From assembly GCA_963920665.1 (NCBI GenBank), contig OY987268.1, positions 21,826,501 to 21,890,500 on the forward strand: a stretch of 64,000 nucleotides of DNA, written 5' to 3'. This document shows, piece by piece, positions 11,521 through 24,367 of this stretch. Position 1 is the first letter of the stretch. The number at the start of each line of letters is the position of its first letter. The DNA comes from Straminergon stramineum. Its lineage: Eukaryota; Streptophyta; Bryopsida; Hypnales; Calliergonaceae. Both the position numbers and the translations under genes were made by a program. The notes beneath the pieces were generated by a model that did not search any database, was not told the origin of the DNA, and saw only the letters and a program-made list of their open reading frames with translations.

Positions 11521-13979
11521 ATAACTTTTGAAGTGCTATAGACCTAAATGTCACTTAGTTATAGAGATCTCAACTGTACAATCTTGTAATGTACATGTTT
11601 TAGATGATGTGAATCAAATTTGAAGTCATTTGGCCACATAGATTGCAAGATTATAATGTTTCAGTGTTGAAAAAGGATGCTGAATTTTTCCTAGAAACAT
11701 AGTTGGAGGTGAAATTTGATTTCTAAACCTACTCAAATGAAAGAAATTAAGCTATAAAGTGATTCAAAACCAACATACAAAAACATGGTGAAAAAATATC
11801 ATTCAATTGACTCATTGTGTTTGCAAAGTGGCTTTGAAATGTCAAAAAATAGCAAGGAAAGTTGCAAAAAACACACCAAGACGTGAACCTTCTTCTACTA
11901 AAATGCTTTTTAGTCACTTGTAACATCTTGGATCGATATGAAATTTCAACCACACAAACAAGACTAGTATGTGCAACCTTCTCAAAAAACTCATTAAAAA
12001 CAAACACAATATAAAGAAGAAACAAGTTGCCGAAGTTCACCATTATCCAAAAATGTCCAGATTTTGAACTTCGAATTGCTCCAAAATGTTCAAAACAACT
12101 TGGGTTGACATGAAAATTTTACTACAATAACTAGACTTCAAAGAAAACATAATCCAACAAAATTTTATTGAAAATGAACATTGGATGAAGGAGATAAAAG
12201 CCCCCAAAGTTGTAGCCATAAAATGCAATTTGGTGAACTCAAATTGAACCTGTGAACTTTGATTTGCTTCCAAAGAATCTTTAAATTTTGGATTGATATG
12301 AAAATTTTATCACACAAACTGTAAGAGAGAGTGAAAATTTTCCAACAAGTTATATTGAATTCAAACATGAGATACAAAAGTTACAACATTTTGAATTGGA
12401 CTTGAAACTATGTGAGGATACTTTTGGTCCCCTTTAGTAAAGGAGGTATAGAGGAAGTTTTGGAGCCTAAAGTGAGGCATTAATGTGCTTACAACCTCCA
12501 CATGATGATTTCCTAATTAGTATGCTCAATTTTGTATAGATTCCAAAAATTGACAATAATCTTACTTGTGTCACAGTAAGTTTATAAGTTTTTAAACTTT
12601 GTGACTTGATTTTTAGAAATCATTCTAATAAAAGTTTCTACCTATATAAGATAGCATAGGTTCAAAATCACTAGATCCATAAGATATTGTGGGTCAAAAC
12701 CCTTCAAAATGTTATGAAATTTCATTATATTGTATGTGAAGGATATGATGGATGCACCTTTGCCAAATGTTTTATTATTTTTAAGATATAAGATTTAATA
12801 TATGCATTTAAGATTTTTAAGAAACACAGTGCAAGATTTTCAATGTAAGCTAAAATGTTCTATTTCTTTTTGAAGAATTCTATTCCACTGAACTTGATCT
12901 ACATTTACAAAATATATAGATATTTTGTAGTAGAAAACAATTTATTTATAATTATCAATAGTTATTGTTAACTCCAATAATTATAGTACCTTGAATGATT
13001 TTTTACATGCTCCTTGAAGATTAACATGTTGTGAAATGTATATTTAAAAAATATATCAATTTTTTTGTACATTTTTAGTTTTTGAATAGGTTCATATTAA
13101 CCTTTCAGAGTCCAAGGATTGGGAGAATGTAGATTTTGAATGGTTTTGGCAAAATAAATGATCATACAAGTAGAATCAAATCTTCATTTTCTTCCCATCT
13201 CTACATAAACTCATTTAGATTCTTGCACAATAATCATGCAACACCAAATGATTGTGCTAGTTGCATTGTTGAAAAATAGCCACAAAAATTACTTTTCAAC
13301 ATACTTGGATGTACTTCATTTGTTTCCCACAACTTTGGCAATAAGCTCTTGAAAACATTCATAAATTCTAGAGAAGGTCAACTAGCTTATTACCACCTAG
13401 ATTAGCAATTTGGGTATCTTGTGCAAGGTGCTAATTGTTGTCTGTATTTTTCAAAGAAAGAATTAATGGAGTGGACTCAAATACAAGTGGGTTCATTTTA
13501 ATCTAATAAAAACTAAAATTGATATAAATTTTCAAACTCTTTTGGTGGATGAATATAAAATTGTTAGTAGGTAGGGGTCATATCCATCTTAAATAGGTGA
13601 CATGCACCCTAATTAATCCCATTCAATGAGTGTTATGAAAGCACAAGTTTCACTTTCTAAAAACAAATCTTTTATTGCCTAAGATTACAACTTATTATGA
13701 TAAGTATTTGTTCAAAACTAAGCCTACCTAAGTCAACATTTATTGAATCACATCTTTATCAACCTATTATTGTCTATAAATAGATATGAATTTGATAACA
13801 TTCTTTTCCAATAGCACCCAATTGCTTGCTTAAAGAAAATGAGTTATACACTTTGTGAAAATGTATGACATTTGTTGTGCAAATAGGAGGGTTCTAGTAA
13901 ATGCTGAAATTGTGCAACTACCAGTAATGGGCTGATACCGGTTAATTTCATTTATGGAGTTTTTTGGAAGGGCGAAAAC
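11521..13979. other. AT-rich intergenic DNA, no gene seen
   Basis: The minus-strand frames at 11747-12043 and 12043-12377 are overlapping, low-complexity and lack recognisable motifs. The stretch at about 13370-13560 is a diverged copy of sequence at about 22495-22680 (shared 'tattaccacct.gatt..caattt' core), so it is a dispersed repeat. Confidence 0.5.
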
Positions 13980-16184
13980 CCGCAGTGTAAAATCACCGCT
14001 CACACCTTGCGAACTTTATTAAAAAGTTTAGATAAAAAGCTAAAGTACGTCCCCCGCAAAGGAACACTTCCCCCCTCATCAACACGCCACGCACGGACGA
14101 GAACCTGGAGTTGTTGTCCTTCCTTTTTTTGCAAAGCTTGGCCATGGCCATGGCTATGGCGATCGTTGCCGTCGTTAACAAGGAGCTTTGAGAAATTAGC
14201 CATCGATGCTTCGTAGCAGCAGCACCGCAGTTCTATTTTCCCAACTTATCAATGTTGGACAAAATCTCGCAGTGATTTCGTGAAAAACACACACTCTGCT
14301 GATGACGACGACGACGACGAGCCGGCCATTTTTGCGAGCTTTCTCTTCGGTGTCATAATCTTGGTTTGCGGTTCTGTGGCTGGCGTGTGATGTTGTGGCG
14401 GCTCAATTAGGCTTTGAGGATATTTCTGGTACCGAAGTGCAAGTGTGAGTGGAGTGAGCGAGGTTATTAAGAAGTGGAACAGTAGTGTAGCAAGGGTTTG
14501 ACGGTCGTGTGGCGGCACGAGGAAGGTTCAGGGACGAAGAGCTGAAGCTGGCGGCGAGGTGAGGGAATTGGTTGAATCGGAGTTTTTTGATGTTTTCGAG
14601 AACACGTGTCAGAATTGGCAATTGATGAGAGGTGGACCGAGTCAGGGGTTTCGAGGTAGTAGTGGAATTTGAAGCTCTGATTGGCTTGTCTGTTTTCTTA
14701 AAGATGGAGTTTGGAGAGGGACTGTGATGAGAGCAAAATGAGGTGATTGCTGGATAGTGTAGATAGAGCGCGCAAGGCGAAGAAGGACGACGTTGCTTTG
14801 GAAGGGCTTGTGGAGCCTGAAAGTAAAGCGACGGAGGATATGGTGGGGGTAGACCAGACAGTCGGAGGCGAATCTGGTCTTCATTCTGTCTACGTGGTGC
14901 TATGGGCGTGGCTATCGACAATGATGATGATGCTGTCGTTTTCGGCTTGTGCTTGGCACAGGAGACGGATGCAACGTCGTAGAGAAGGTTGACGCTCGCT
15001 TGCCCATTTTTGTGTTGCTCTCTTTGTCCAATCCCTCGATGCACCTTGTTCTTCTCGAGTTTTCTATCTTCTTGAAATACGGCAAGTTCTCTAGTCTTTA
15101 TTCTCTGTGGGGCGAACTCACTATTTTTCTCAACTATCTACTTGGCCTGTGATGATTTCTCGTGTCGGCTCCTGGCGTGTCAGATGTCGGTGACGGATGG
15201 GATGCCTGTATGTATTCTTGCGCCTGTTAGGCAGTAAATGAATTTTTATCTTCGATGTTTATTCAGCTCTCGATTAAATTGATAAACTGCGTTTGGTTTG
15301 TGGTGTCTCACTCTTGGGTAGCCCACGGGTACTTTGATCAAAGCACCGAATTTGTGGTATGTTAGGGTTTTTACTTCGTTGCTGTACATCAATGTATGAC
15401 GGTTTTGGAACGAAGGCATTAATACGAGGCGATAGACTTCGGTTCCTGCAACTGGATCGGAGGTTCTTGGCGTATTCCCCTTCGAACTTTGGATAGTGTT
15501 CAGTTCTCGAGAGCTCCTAGTGATTGTCGTAATGCCGTGTATCGGTGGGCTGACTTTCCTCATTAATGTATTGCTGGGCTGCCCAAACATCAAGCGGGCA
15601 CAATGGCAAGAAGCTTTGATGTGGACATTTAATTACCTTAGCAGTTGCTCTGGACCACGTACCGGTATTTTAAAGTTTCATGACCCGTATTTCATCAATA
15701 TTTCATCAATGCCAACGAGCCACTCTTCTTGCAGTGGATGTACCGGCATACAAATTTTGACACGTCTTGTAGAATGGTCATCGCTCAAATCTGAACCGGG
15801 CTAGGTGATCCATACTGAAATTGAAGATTTAGTTTACTGGTAGTTAGTTCCAGCGCTGTCTATCACCTCTGTGAGTCTTTTATGGTTCTGTCTTAGTTTC
15901 GTAATTTTCGAGTAACATAGTACTTTTTAGAATTGTTTTTCCTGGAATTATGGTTGTAGGGATATAATTCCTACATAAATGTTTTTTCTTGTTTTCTATT
16001 TTTATTTATTTTCGACTTAGGATGATTTGGCTAGCTCCTTTCCCGTAAGAATTCCTTCTCTGAGATCATCGTTTCTCTTTATCTCTCGTTTGCTGTGAAA
16101 TGCCGCGAGTATCAGCGGAACGTATCGCCTTAGTTGATGTTCAAGGGTTGATGTAAAGGGTTTTGTGGTCGTGTTGATTTGCAG
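13980..16184 (+). other. GC-rich block, probable 5' region of the HECT gene
   Basis: Base composition changes sharply here, with many CG dinucleotides, and the block runs into the first firm HECT exon. Open frames on both strands (up to 213 codons on the minus strand at 14403-15044) overlap and lack family motifs. They look like by-products of GC content. Possible real pieces are an acidic/lysine-rich plus-strand frame at 14747-14992 and a GTATGT donor at about 15208, whose upstream frame (..VGDGWDA) would join in phase to the UIM exon at 16185. I could not close a complete 5' gene model. A promoter and 5' leader in this block are inferred, not seen. Confidence 0.45.
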
Positions 16185-19100
16185 CTGGTGATTTAGCTGC
16201 AGCTATTCAGCTTTCTATTAACGAAAACCGGCAACAAATCGTCGTCAATATTCCCCCTGGCCCTATTCCTGCTGCGGTGGTGAGAATCGATGGCTCACGG
16301 GTTCAGGATGCTAGAGTGGCCCCTGCAGCTGACATGCCCAGTATCAAGTCCATACATGAGCTCAAGGATCGTCTAAGTATCGGTTCACTCTTCAAAATGA
16401 AGCGTGACTGGCTGGCGAGGTTGGTACCATGATCATACTCTTCAATTAATTTGTCTATCCGCAGCTTCAGCTAGGTTAGGAATATCCAGATTGACTGAAA
16501 GGTCCGGCCTTTTATATAATTCTGAACTTAGAGTGACGTGGAACGTGGCCTTTCACACCTGGATTAATTGACCTATGAATGAGCAGTGAGCCTCAACATT
16601 TGGAACAGTTTAACTGCAGCAGTTATGATCCGATCGTCTCTAGCCTTGTATCTAGAGTGTAGTGTCCTCTTTAATGACTAATATAATTCAAAATAATCCA
16701 GGTTTTTGCTCACGAGGTGACTCATATCAGGTTAATTAGCGTTTATTACTCTCTTAAGTCAGGTACTAACATACATTTCTATGCGGTGTTCTTGCATTCA
16801 GTATATATTGTGTGAGGAGTCAATTTGCTAATAAGCTGTTTCTACGTTATCAGAGAGCTTTCGAAAGGAAAGAATGGTGCAAAGGGTGAGCCCTCTCCTG
16901 CCAGACATGAGCGGAGGCTTTTGCAAATTGTTGTGCGTAGAGACCAAGTTTTCCAAGATTCATACCTGCAGGTACTCATCATCTTGCTAATCTCTTTTTA
17001 GACCAGCAGAGCAGTTCTGTGGAGATTGCAAGCTCATGCTTCAGCTACGATAACATCGTTACCTACAGTCTTGGTCTGATCTGATATAAGAGTCATCTGT
17101 GATACTCTGTGCAGTTCGCATCTCTCAGTGATGACGACTTGCGGAACCCCTTGTCCGTTCACTTTGTTGGGGAGGTAGGGCGGGACGATGGGGGTGTCAC
17201 CCGAGATTGGTACAGTGTGCTCGCAAAGGAGATATTTAATCCGCAGTATGCCCTATTTACTCATAGTGCGGTGGATGATTATACATTCCAGATCAACCCT
17301 AATTCAGGAGTCAATCCTGACCATCTGGACTTCTTTCGGTACATCGGCACAATTGTCGGCAAGGCTCTATATGATGGCTGTCTTTTTGATGCGCATTTTA
17401 CGAGACTCGTTTACAAACGGATTTTGGATAAACCAGTCACTTATCATGATATGGCTTCTGTCGACGTTCAGTTTTACAAAAGCCTTTGCTGGGTATGTAC
17501 CCATCTCATACAAAATTCATTTATGCGCCTAAGTTCTATTGATTTTCATAAGGTTAGGGGATGGATGGCCACTTCGATGGTTAGGGTAGGGAGTGATGAA
17601 CTTGATTACGCAGCATCCAGGTGTTATTCATGAAGTATGTGCGGACAATTTGTGCGATGTGAACTTTGGATGAAAATTTTGATACGCTAAGTGTGGAATC
17701 TCGACCATGCTTGTTGATGGAATTATTTCATGGATATCCTTAGTTGTCTTTTCTGAAAGTTCGAGGGGCATGCGTTTGTGAACTGCAGCTCCTTGAGAAC
17801 AAATTGGACGGGATGGACTTGGGCTTAACCTTCTCGGTGGACACCGATAACTTTGGCGCGTATGAAGAGATTGAAGTATGTGAAATCGTCTCTTTTGATT
17901 CTGACAGTTGTATTGAATAGCACTATCTCATTTTTTGCTGGTTAGATAGGATTTCAATCCGACTTGAGCAACTCGTTATTATAGTATAAGTGTTCTCTGA
18001 AGGCGCTTCCGAGTTTAATCTGGAAGAGAACGTGTATGACATGCTGTGCAATTGACACCTACTGGATCTCTAAGGTGTGCATTGTTTGCTGTTGATTGCA
18101 GCTTAAGAAGGGTGGAAAAGAAACAGTTGTAACGGAGCAAAACAAGCGGGAGTATGTTGACCTGTTGGCAAGCTGGCGCTTAAGAGGTCTTTCACCTTGA
18201 GGATTCTATCTTATGAATGTGACTTGCTACTTGAGTACCAACTGCTAGCATTACTGCCGTATTTTGTTTTTGTCGTTTTTCGCATGCAAGTGAAGGTGTA
18301 GCTCAGGATTGTCGATCCTAGTTTGTTCAGCGTCCAGAGGAACCCTGAGCAACTCGAGTATCTTAGCCATTGAAATACTTTGCTCAATCATATTTAAAAT
18401 AAGCTGGAGTTTCAAAACATTTTTAAATCCTTTGATCCTAGTCTGGTTTCCCTTATCGAAGGAATATGAAATTTCAAAGCAGCAACCTTATGATCATTCA
18501 TGGGATTCAGATCACATGCTGGAAATGAGATTCTGTTGCTGCAAGATCACATATTCTGTTTTTCTCGATTTGTGATACAGAGAGCGTAGAACAGCAGTTT
18601 CAGGCATTGCGGACAGGTTTATCGCGAGTGGTGGACCCAGTTCTTCTACAGGTGTGTATAAGCTGTAGTTGTCGTGTTTTAATTGGCTGGATAATATAAA
18701 TCAGCTCCGAGCATGTGGTTTAGAGGATGATCATTGTAGTTCCATCTTGGCTTTTTGTCGGACTGTAGTACTTTTTGAGTTATCGGAATCTAAATTCTCT
18801 ACTTGTTCCCAGCACTTTGATGAGGCGGAGCTCGAGTGGCTTATTGGAGGGCTGCCGACTATTGATGCTGGTGATTGGTGAGTCTATTCCCGGAATTTGA
18901 GATATTTTGAATAACGATTTACAATTAACCCTTAAAGGATAAATCTTGTCCGGGCTTGGTCAACCGTCATTAGATTTCTACACTAGAACACATATTTCAA
19001 AAAATTGATATTTTTCACCTGCAGTAATATATGTCTGAAATCTAATCTCATTTTTTCATAATTAAAAACATCAAATTGAAATAGTACGAAATTTTTATGA

Positions 19101-20590
19101 AAAATGGAAATAATAGTGACAAACATCACGGTGTATTTGATGTACTCCTTGAGCTCACATTAAGAGAAATTAGATAGAAAAAGTTTTAAAAGTGGTGTAT
19201 TATGAGCTTTCAAGATGCTATATTCAAAGTGTTCCAAAATTACAGTTTTAACAATTTTGAAGAAAATTAAAATGGAGCGAAAAGTACATTATTTGAGCTA
19301 TATTTTCTTAGTTAAGCTTAGAAACATTGACTTTCAAAATGTCCGTGGAGCTTGCAATGTCCTTTTAAGGGTTAATACTTCATATTGAAATTAGTGGCAT
19401 TCCTGTGCTCAGAGCATATTGTGAGGGCAGTGAGGTCTGGTTATCATAACCGATAATTGCAAAATCCAGCTCACTGCTCATTTTTTTCAACTCATTTATT
19501 GATGAAAAGAGAGTGGCTCTACAGGAGGAAAAATACAGTATACAAGGCGGGATTCAGCGACTCTCCGGACTGTCATGTAATTAGGTGGTTCTGGCAGGTA
19601 ATGATATATTCGTGTCTACTTTTCAAATGCATTTGCATATTGGTGTTTTTTCGCAGCTGACATGGATGTGTAAGATCACTAAACCTTGTTCGAACAATTT
19701 AAAATCCATATTCTTAGTAGCTGCCATCAGTCATCAGATTTGTGAGGGAACTTTCTGATGTTAATTTACTCTTCATTGTACAGTTGGTCGAATCTTGGGA
19801 TCAGGAAATGCGGGCCAGGCTGCTGCAGTTTGTAACTGGCACATCAAAGGTGAAATTTTAGAATTCTCCAATCGTATAAGATTTTTTTTCAATCACATCT
19901 TCACTGTTTCTCTGTTTCAGATTTTGTATGTTGAATAGCTTTAAGCAGAGGTAGCTAATTTTTTCTTTGGGGGATACGTATGAGCAGGTGCCATATCCAG
20001 AAGGCTTCAAGGTACCACCTTTTCACCTTGAATTTTTCATTATGTGAATTGCAGATTTTTTTTTTGTGTTGGCCAGTATGCAGGAACTGTAAACTATGAT
20101 ATATATGACGTGTATCTCATTTGCAATCGTTTATGGCCACAGGGCTTGCGAGGTAGTGAAGGTTTAAGAATGTTCCATATCGTTCGCGTGTCAGATTCGA
20201 CAAGGTTACCCCAGGTAAATATTTTCTTCCGACGCAATTTGTATGGCTATGTGCCTTCAGTTAGTGATATTACAAGTCATATCAATTTGCTTCTAATCTT
20301 TTGAAGTAAATCACTTGATCCAGTAGAGTAGAAGTGAGTATACCGTCTCCTGTAACGAACCTCGCTTCTCTCTTTCTCCTGTTAGTGCTTCATCTTGTGT
20401 GGTTGAAGTAGGGAAGTAAATGTCATTACCGAGATTAGTGTTTGACTGCGAATGGCCATGTTTGTGATTTTTACAGGCGCACACATGCTTCAACGAACTG
20501 ATACTTCCCGACTATGATTCATATGAAGAATTGAACAAAAATCTTATTACTGCCATCTTTGAGACAGGAAACCAGTTCCAGCTTCGATAA
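16185..20590 (+). CDS. HECT-type E3 ubiquitin-protein ligase with UIM, HUWE1/UPL1-like (5' end unresolved)
   Basis: HECT ligases take ubiquitin from an E2 onto a catalytic cysteine and pass it to the substrate. Twelve exons join in frame with GT-AG introns: 16185-16419, 16854-16971, 17115-17492, 17789-17875, 18102-18186, 18581-18651, 18813-18877, 19525-19597, 19784-19849, 19988-20011, 20143-20214 and 20477-20590 (about 461 residues). The first exon encodes a ubiquitin-interacting motif (DLAAAIQLSINE). HECT hallmarks follow: GEVGRDDGGVTRDWY, DDYTFQINPNSGVNPDHLDF, GKALYDG, HFTRLVYKRIL, LIGGLPTIDAGDW, LLQFVTGTSKVP and the active-site HTCFNELILPDY (Cys in the last exon). A Phe sits four residues from the C-terminus, as is usual. 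It resembles HUWE1 and plant UPL1/UPL2 more than NEDD4-type enzymes. No large armadillo-type N-terminal region is visible upstream. One intron carries a TTAA element. Confidence 0.9.
18925..19375. mobile_element. TTAA-flanked element inside a HECT-gene intron, 451 bp
   Basis: TTAA at 18925-18928 and 19372-19375. Left end CCCTTAAAGGATAAATC; right end inverted CCCTTAAAAGGACATTGC. It lies wholly within the 647-bp intron 18878-19524, the longest confirmed intron of the gene, and leaves both splice sites untouched. No coding capacity. Confidence 0.7.
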
Positions 20591-21530
20591 TTCGTGTGCA
20601 CGAAGTGCGTGCCCCTACTTTCACTGAAAAGCCATGTTCCTCTTCTCAATTTTAGATGGTGCACTGGTATTGGTCACCCAGAACTGGATTGAAGATACCT
20701 TAGCGAAGATTTCCTGTATAACAACCAGTAACTCGAGGTTTACGGTCAGTTTGGACCTTCTTGAGGGCTCTATTGCCTTCCAGTGCTTCCTCCCTCTTTT
20801 CTTCCGTCTACGAATATGTAGGCTGATAGGCAAAATAGAACGCATACGAGTCATCAAGTGTGAGGACTTGACAAACAAGTCCTATTCTTGGCTTTGCAGC
20901 CCTGCTGCAAATCTATTACATGTTAGGTCAGAGAAGCTTCCAAATATGACACGACCTGTCTATGCCAGATGAGACACTTATTTCGGAGAGTTTAGGATGG
21001 TAGTTGTAATCACAATTCTTCTTATCAAACCTTCCCTGTACAGTGCCTGTTCAGATGATTGTTTACAGTGTTCCTGGTACAGTACATACACTTCCTACAC
21101 AGTGCGCTGATAGTGTTGTCCTTTAATTTTACCAAAGTGTGGGAGAAGAGGTCGATCTAAATTTGTCCAGCAAATTGATGACCCTGATTGAATCTGCAGG
21201 GTTAGAAAGCTTCTTTTTAAAATTGTTTTGAGGTACTTTTTTTTTATAAACTTTAAATGAGGTTGAAAACTCTGTAAGCGTGGGATTATGTCGAAGGATT
21301 ACTCAAATCTCGTGTATTTTTTTTTTCTATCCCTAGCTGACTTCATCGCATTCTTTACAATGTGCTGTTCATCCTCCAGAGTAATTTTTATTGTGCACAA
21401 AGACATCTTGTTTTGTTTCATAAAGGTATTTTTTTCAGCTCTTTTAAGTTCTCACCTTGTAGTTCATTCACCTTCTCCGCTGAGTCCAATGATTGGGGAG
21501 AAAAGGTGGGTTAGTGTACTGTAAACCGGG
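20591..21530 (+). other. 3' flank of the HECT gene
   Basis: Still fairly GC-rich just after the stop codon, becoming AT-rich by about 21200. Probably the 3' untranslated region and terminator. Short frames here have no recognisable motifs. No polyadenylation signal could be singled out. Confidence 0.4.
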
Positions 21531-23740
21531 GAAATGGGGAAAAAAGAACCCAATGAAATATGAAACTAAAATATAGAAAACAAAGTAGAAGCAATAATTG
21601 GAGGAGGTATACAAATAGTTGGTTGAATAAGGAGAATGAATGATATAACTCATGGCAAGTCATCGCGAAAAATATCCTTTTTGGTATGATGTGCAAAACC
21701 TCCCCTCCTACACAAATTTTCAAGGATGAACATCTATACTTTTGTTTTATATAGAAAGATTCTTTATCATCCATTGGACACTTCTAGGCTACCACGTTAT
21801 TACAAGGCTAAGATTCTACAAATGTTTTTAAATCCTTTTATAGAGAATGCAAACACTACTTGGTTACCAAAGGAACAATTACAATAATATAGTGAGATTG
21901 TTGATGAACTTAGATTTAGAACTACAAAGACCATTTATGCTTATCGGAATTATGCATCCATTGGGACAAATTTAACATGATCTAGATAATTAACCTAAAA
22001 ACTAGAGAACTTTATACAATTCTAATAAAAAAAATACTCGCACAATATTGAATCTTGAATCTTTCTCATATTTGCATACGAAAATACAAGATTATTCAAG
22101 ATCCCAAATATAATTTCAAATTCTCTAAATTTGATCATCCATATTAAATAACCATTTGCCAAAATGGGCAATAAGCGCATCAGTTCTCACACATCTATCC
22201 ACACTCCTCCAAGGTTTTTGGATTGACATGTTACTTAGGCCAAACTAAGCTCCCCCTATTTGACTCTGTCACACACACACAAAATAGAATCTCATCCAAC
22301 CATGATGCAAACATTCATCCAAACCACCCAAACATGTGCCTTGAAACATGCATGAAACCCCACTCAAACGCCTTTAAGGTAAAACACCCCATTACGGACT
22401 TTTTACCCATTGTGGACTCCTAAGAATGACTCCATTATGGTTTTCTTTTAGTTATTGAGATTTGGGACACATTCAATGTCTTAGCTAATTGGAATGGAAT
22501 AAGGTAGACTAGCCTATTACCACCTTGATTCACAATTTGAGTATATTAGGACCAACTCCAAGAGCGGTACACATTTTTCAAAGGAGTGTGCATGTTTCAC
22601 AAATCAAACCCAAGTAGAATTATAATTTTTTGATTAAAATTGTAATTTCTATAAATTTCTACAATGGTCTGCCCTGAAATTACAAAACCATCACTAGACA
22701 GAGTCATAAATGTCCTATCCTAAGCCTATAACTGCCATTCCAAGTCCCTATTAGCACTTGAATATCCACCAATCAAGGATTGACACGTAACCCAAGTTGG
22801 AATTAATACATTGAAATTGTCAAAAAAATAAATGGATTTGGGTGAGTTTTATGGTGGAGATGGGGCCCAAATTAGGATGGCGGTTATAGGAAGCTAGTGG
22901 AAATGGGTTGGTCTACCTTAATTAGTGACCACAATAGGAACTTTCAGTTTTTTAGTGTTAGTTCATTGTAGGAAGTGCCTTTTTCAGGTCTTCTATGTTA
23001 GAAAATATTGTGACTGCAATAGGTGAGTAAGATTAGTGTTATGGATCAATTTTGGTTGGTTTTGGGATAAGGTAGTCTACTCTTAAAGTGACTGTTTAAG
23101 GGCTGGTTGGCCTTTTTGATGGTTCTTAGATGCACGAAATTATTTTTCCTTATTTTTCACTTGAAGAAAAATTGATGTGGAATCTAATCTAAGTGGTTTC
23201 ATATTTTTCGGAGCATTTTTGAATTACTTATGAATTTTCAAAGAATTCTGTGGTAGGCACCTATTTTTTTTTTATCATAGGCCTTGCAAAACTCACACAC
23301 AAGCAGTCTGAAAAAAGAGATGGCTTGACCAAAAACAAGCATTGCAACATTCAAAAAGTTATACTCAATTTTCTTAAATGCAACCATTACTAAACTTAAA
23401 TGGACCCTAAACATTTGTAAGAAGGCAATTGGGCAATCAATTTTCATTGAGAAAAATTAAGTGGACACACCCTGGCTTTGAAATAGACCCTCTCTAACTC
23501 TTATTCCATCCATTGGCAAAGTATGAAGCAATAATTGACAAATCTTAATTATACTCTAACATTTGTGGCGGTCACAATAAGAACAGACTACCTTAGTCTA
23601 CAGACTCTTTTAGGCTGTGATGGGCTGAACACTTCAAAAATTCATAACAAATTCACACTTTGTCAAGAAAACATAGTTTCAAATGCTATCGCCATTTCTA
23701 TCACTAGACTTTCTCTGGAAAAAAAAGTAAAAAATTTCAG
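21531..23740. other. AT-rich intergenic DNA with dispersed repeats
   Basis: No gene seen. The 22495-22680 segment is related to 13370-13560. The 23150-23275 segment (TTCATATTTTT core) is related to about 1225-1345 and to the inverted copy at about 49640-49780. Confidence 0.5.
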
Positions 23741-24115
23741 AAATGACAAGAGGGCAAACCCCCCATTTGGTCCGTAATGGCTGTTTTACCTTTAGTTCTT
23801 CCCAGTCAGTTGCGAATGGATCACCAGAGACCCGCAGGCAGAGCCACACAATCCCACCACCCAATTGCAGTGGGCACCGGAACCATCGCTGGCAGCATCT
23901 GAGCAATCCAAAGCAAAGCACGGCGGCTTGTGCCTTCAATTTCGTGCGCGCCTTCGTCTTTCCCGTGCCCCCCACACGCTCGCTACATAACAAGAATCCT
24001 CACCTCAGCAGTGCAAGGCTAAGCTCAGGTGGAGGAAGTGTGGTGAACGCGTGTTGAAAGATCTTGCAAGGCTCGTCTGAAAGAGATCAACGATTCTGGG
24101 CTGTTTGATTCTTAT
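23741..24115 (+). promoter_or_regulatory. GC-rich leader and probable promoter of the NEET gene
   Basis: Composition rises abruptly at about 23780, and CG dinucleotides are frequent up to the coding exon. This is consistent with the promoter and transcribed leader of the gene starting at 24368. No TATA box or initiator is claimed. The open frames seen here on both strands lack family motifs. Confidence 0.4.
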
Positions 24116-24364
24116 TTGCAGGAGCTCACCGATTCTTGTTCGGAAGAGCTTACCAATTGCTGTTTCGAAGGGCTGCTTGATTCGTCTTTGAGAGGGCTGA
24201 TTCTTGCTTGGAAGGGTTGTTTGATTCTGGCTTGGAGGGACTGGTTTTTGATTGAAGGGGCAGTTTGGTTTTTGTTTGGAAAAACTTTGGGATTCTTGTT
24301 TGAAGGGGCAGTTTGGTTTTTGTTCGGAAAGACTTTGGGATTCTTGTTTGAAGGGGCTGTTTGA
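24116..24364 (+). promoter_or_regulatory. Upstream ORF with 48-bp tandem repeats, in frame with NEET
   Basis: An 82-codon frame ends in TGA at 24362-24364, one codon before the NEET start (TGA-GCG-ATG), in the same reading frame. Its 3' part consists of 48-bp repeats starting at 24254, 24302 and 24350 (unit start GAAGGGGC.GTTTGG), encoding a 16-residue unit GAVWFLFGKTLGFLFE; degenerate units precede them. Because 48 is a multiple of three, other frames also stay open. It may be a translated upstream ORF or simply a repetitive leader. The sequence does not show translation. Confidence 0.5.
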
Positions 24365-24367
24365 GCG

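Noticed and set aside
14403..15044. A 213-codon minus-strand frame, rich in Ser, Pro and Thr
   Set aside because: It lies in the GC-rich block before the HECT exons, overlaps frames on the other strand, and shows no domain. Its Ser/Pro/Thr bias is typical of the complement of GC-rich leader sequence.
17188..17532. A 114-codon plus-strand frame
   Set aside because: A shifted-frame shadow of HECT exon 17115-17492.
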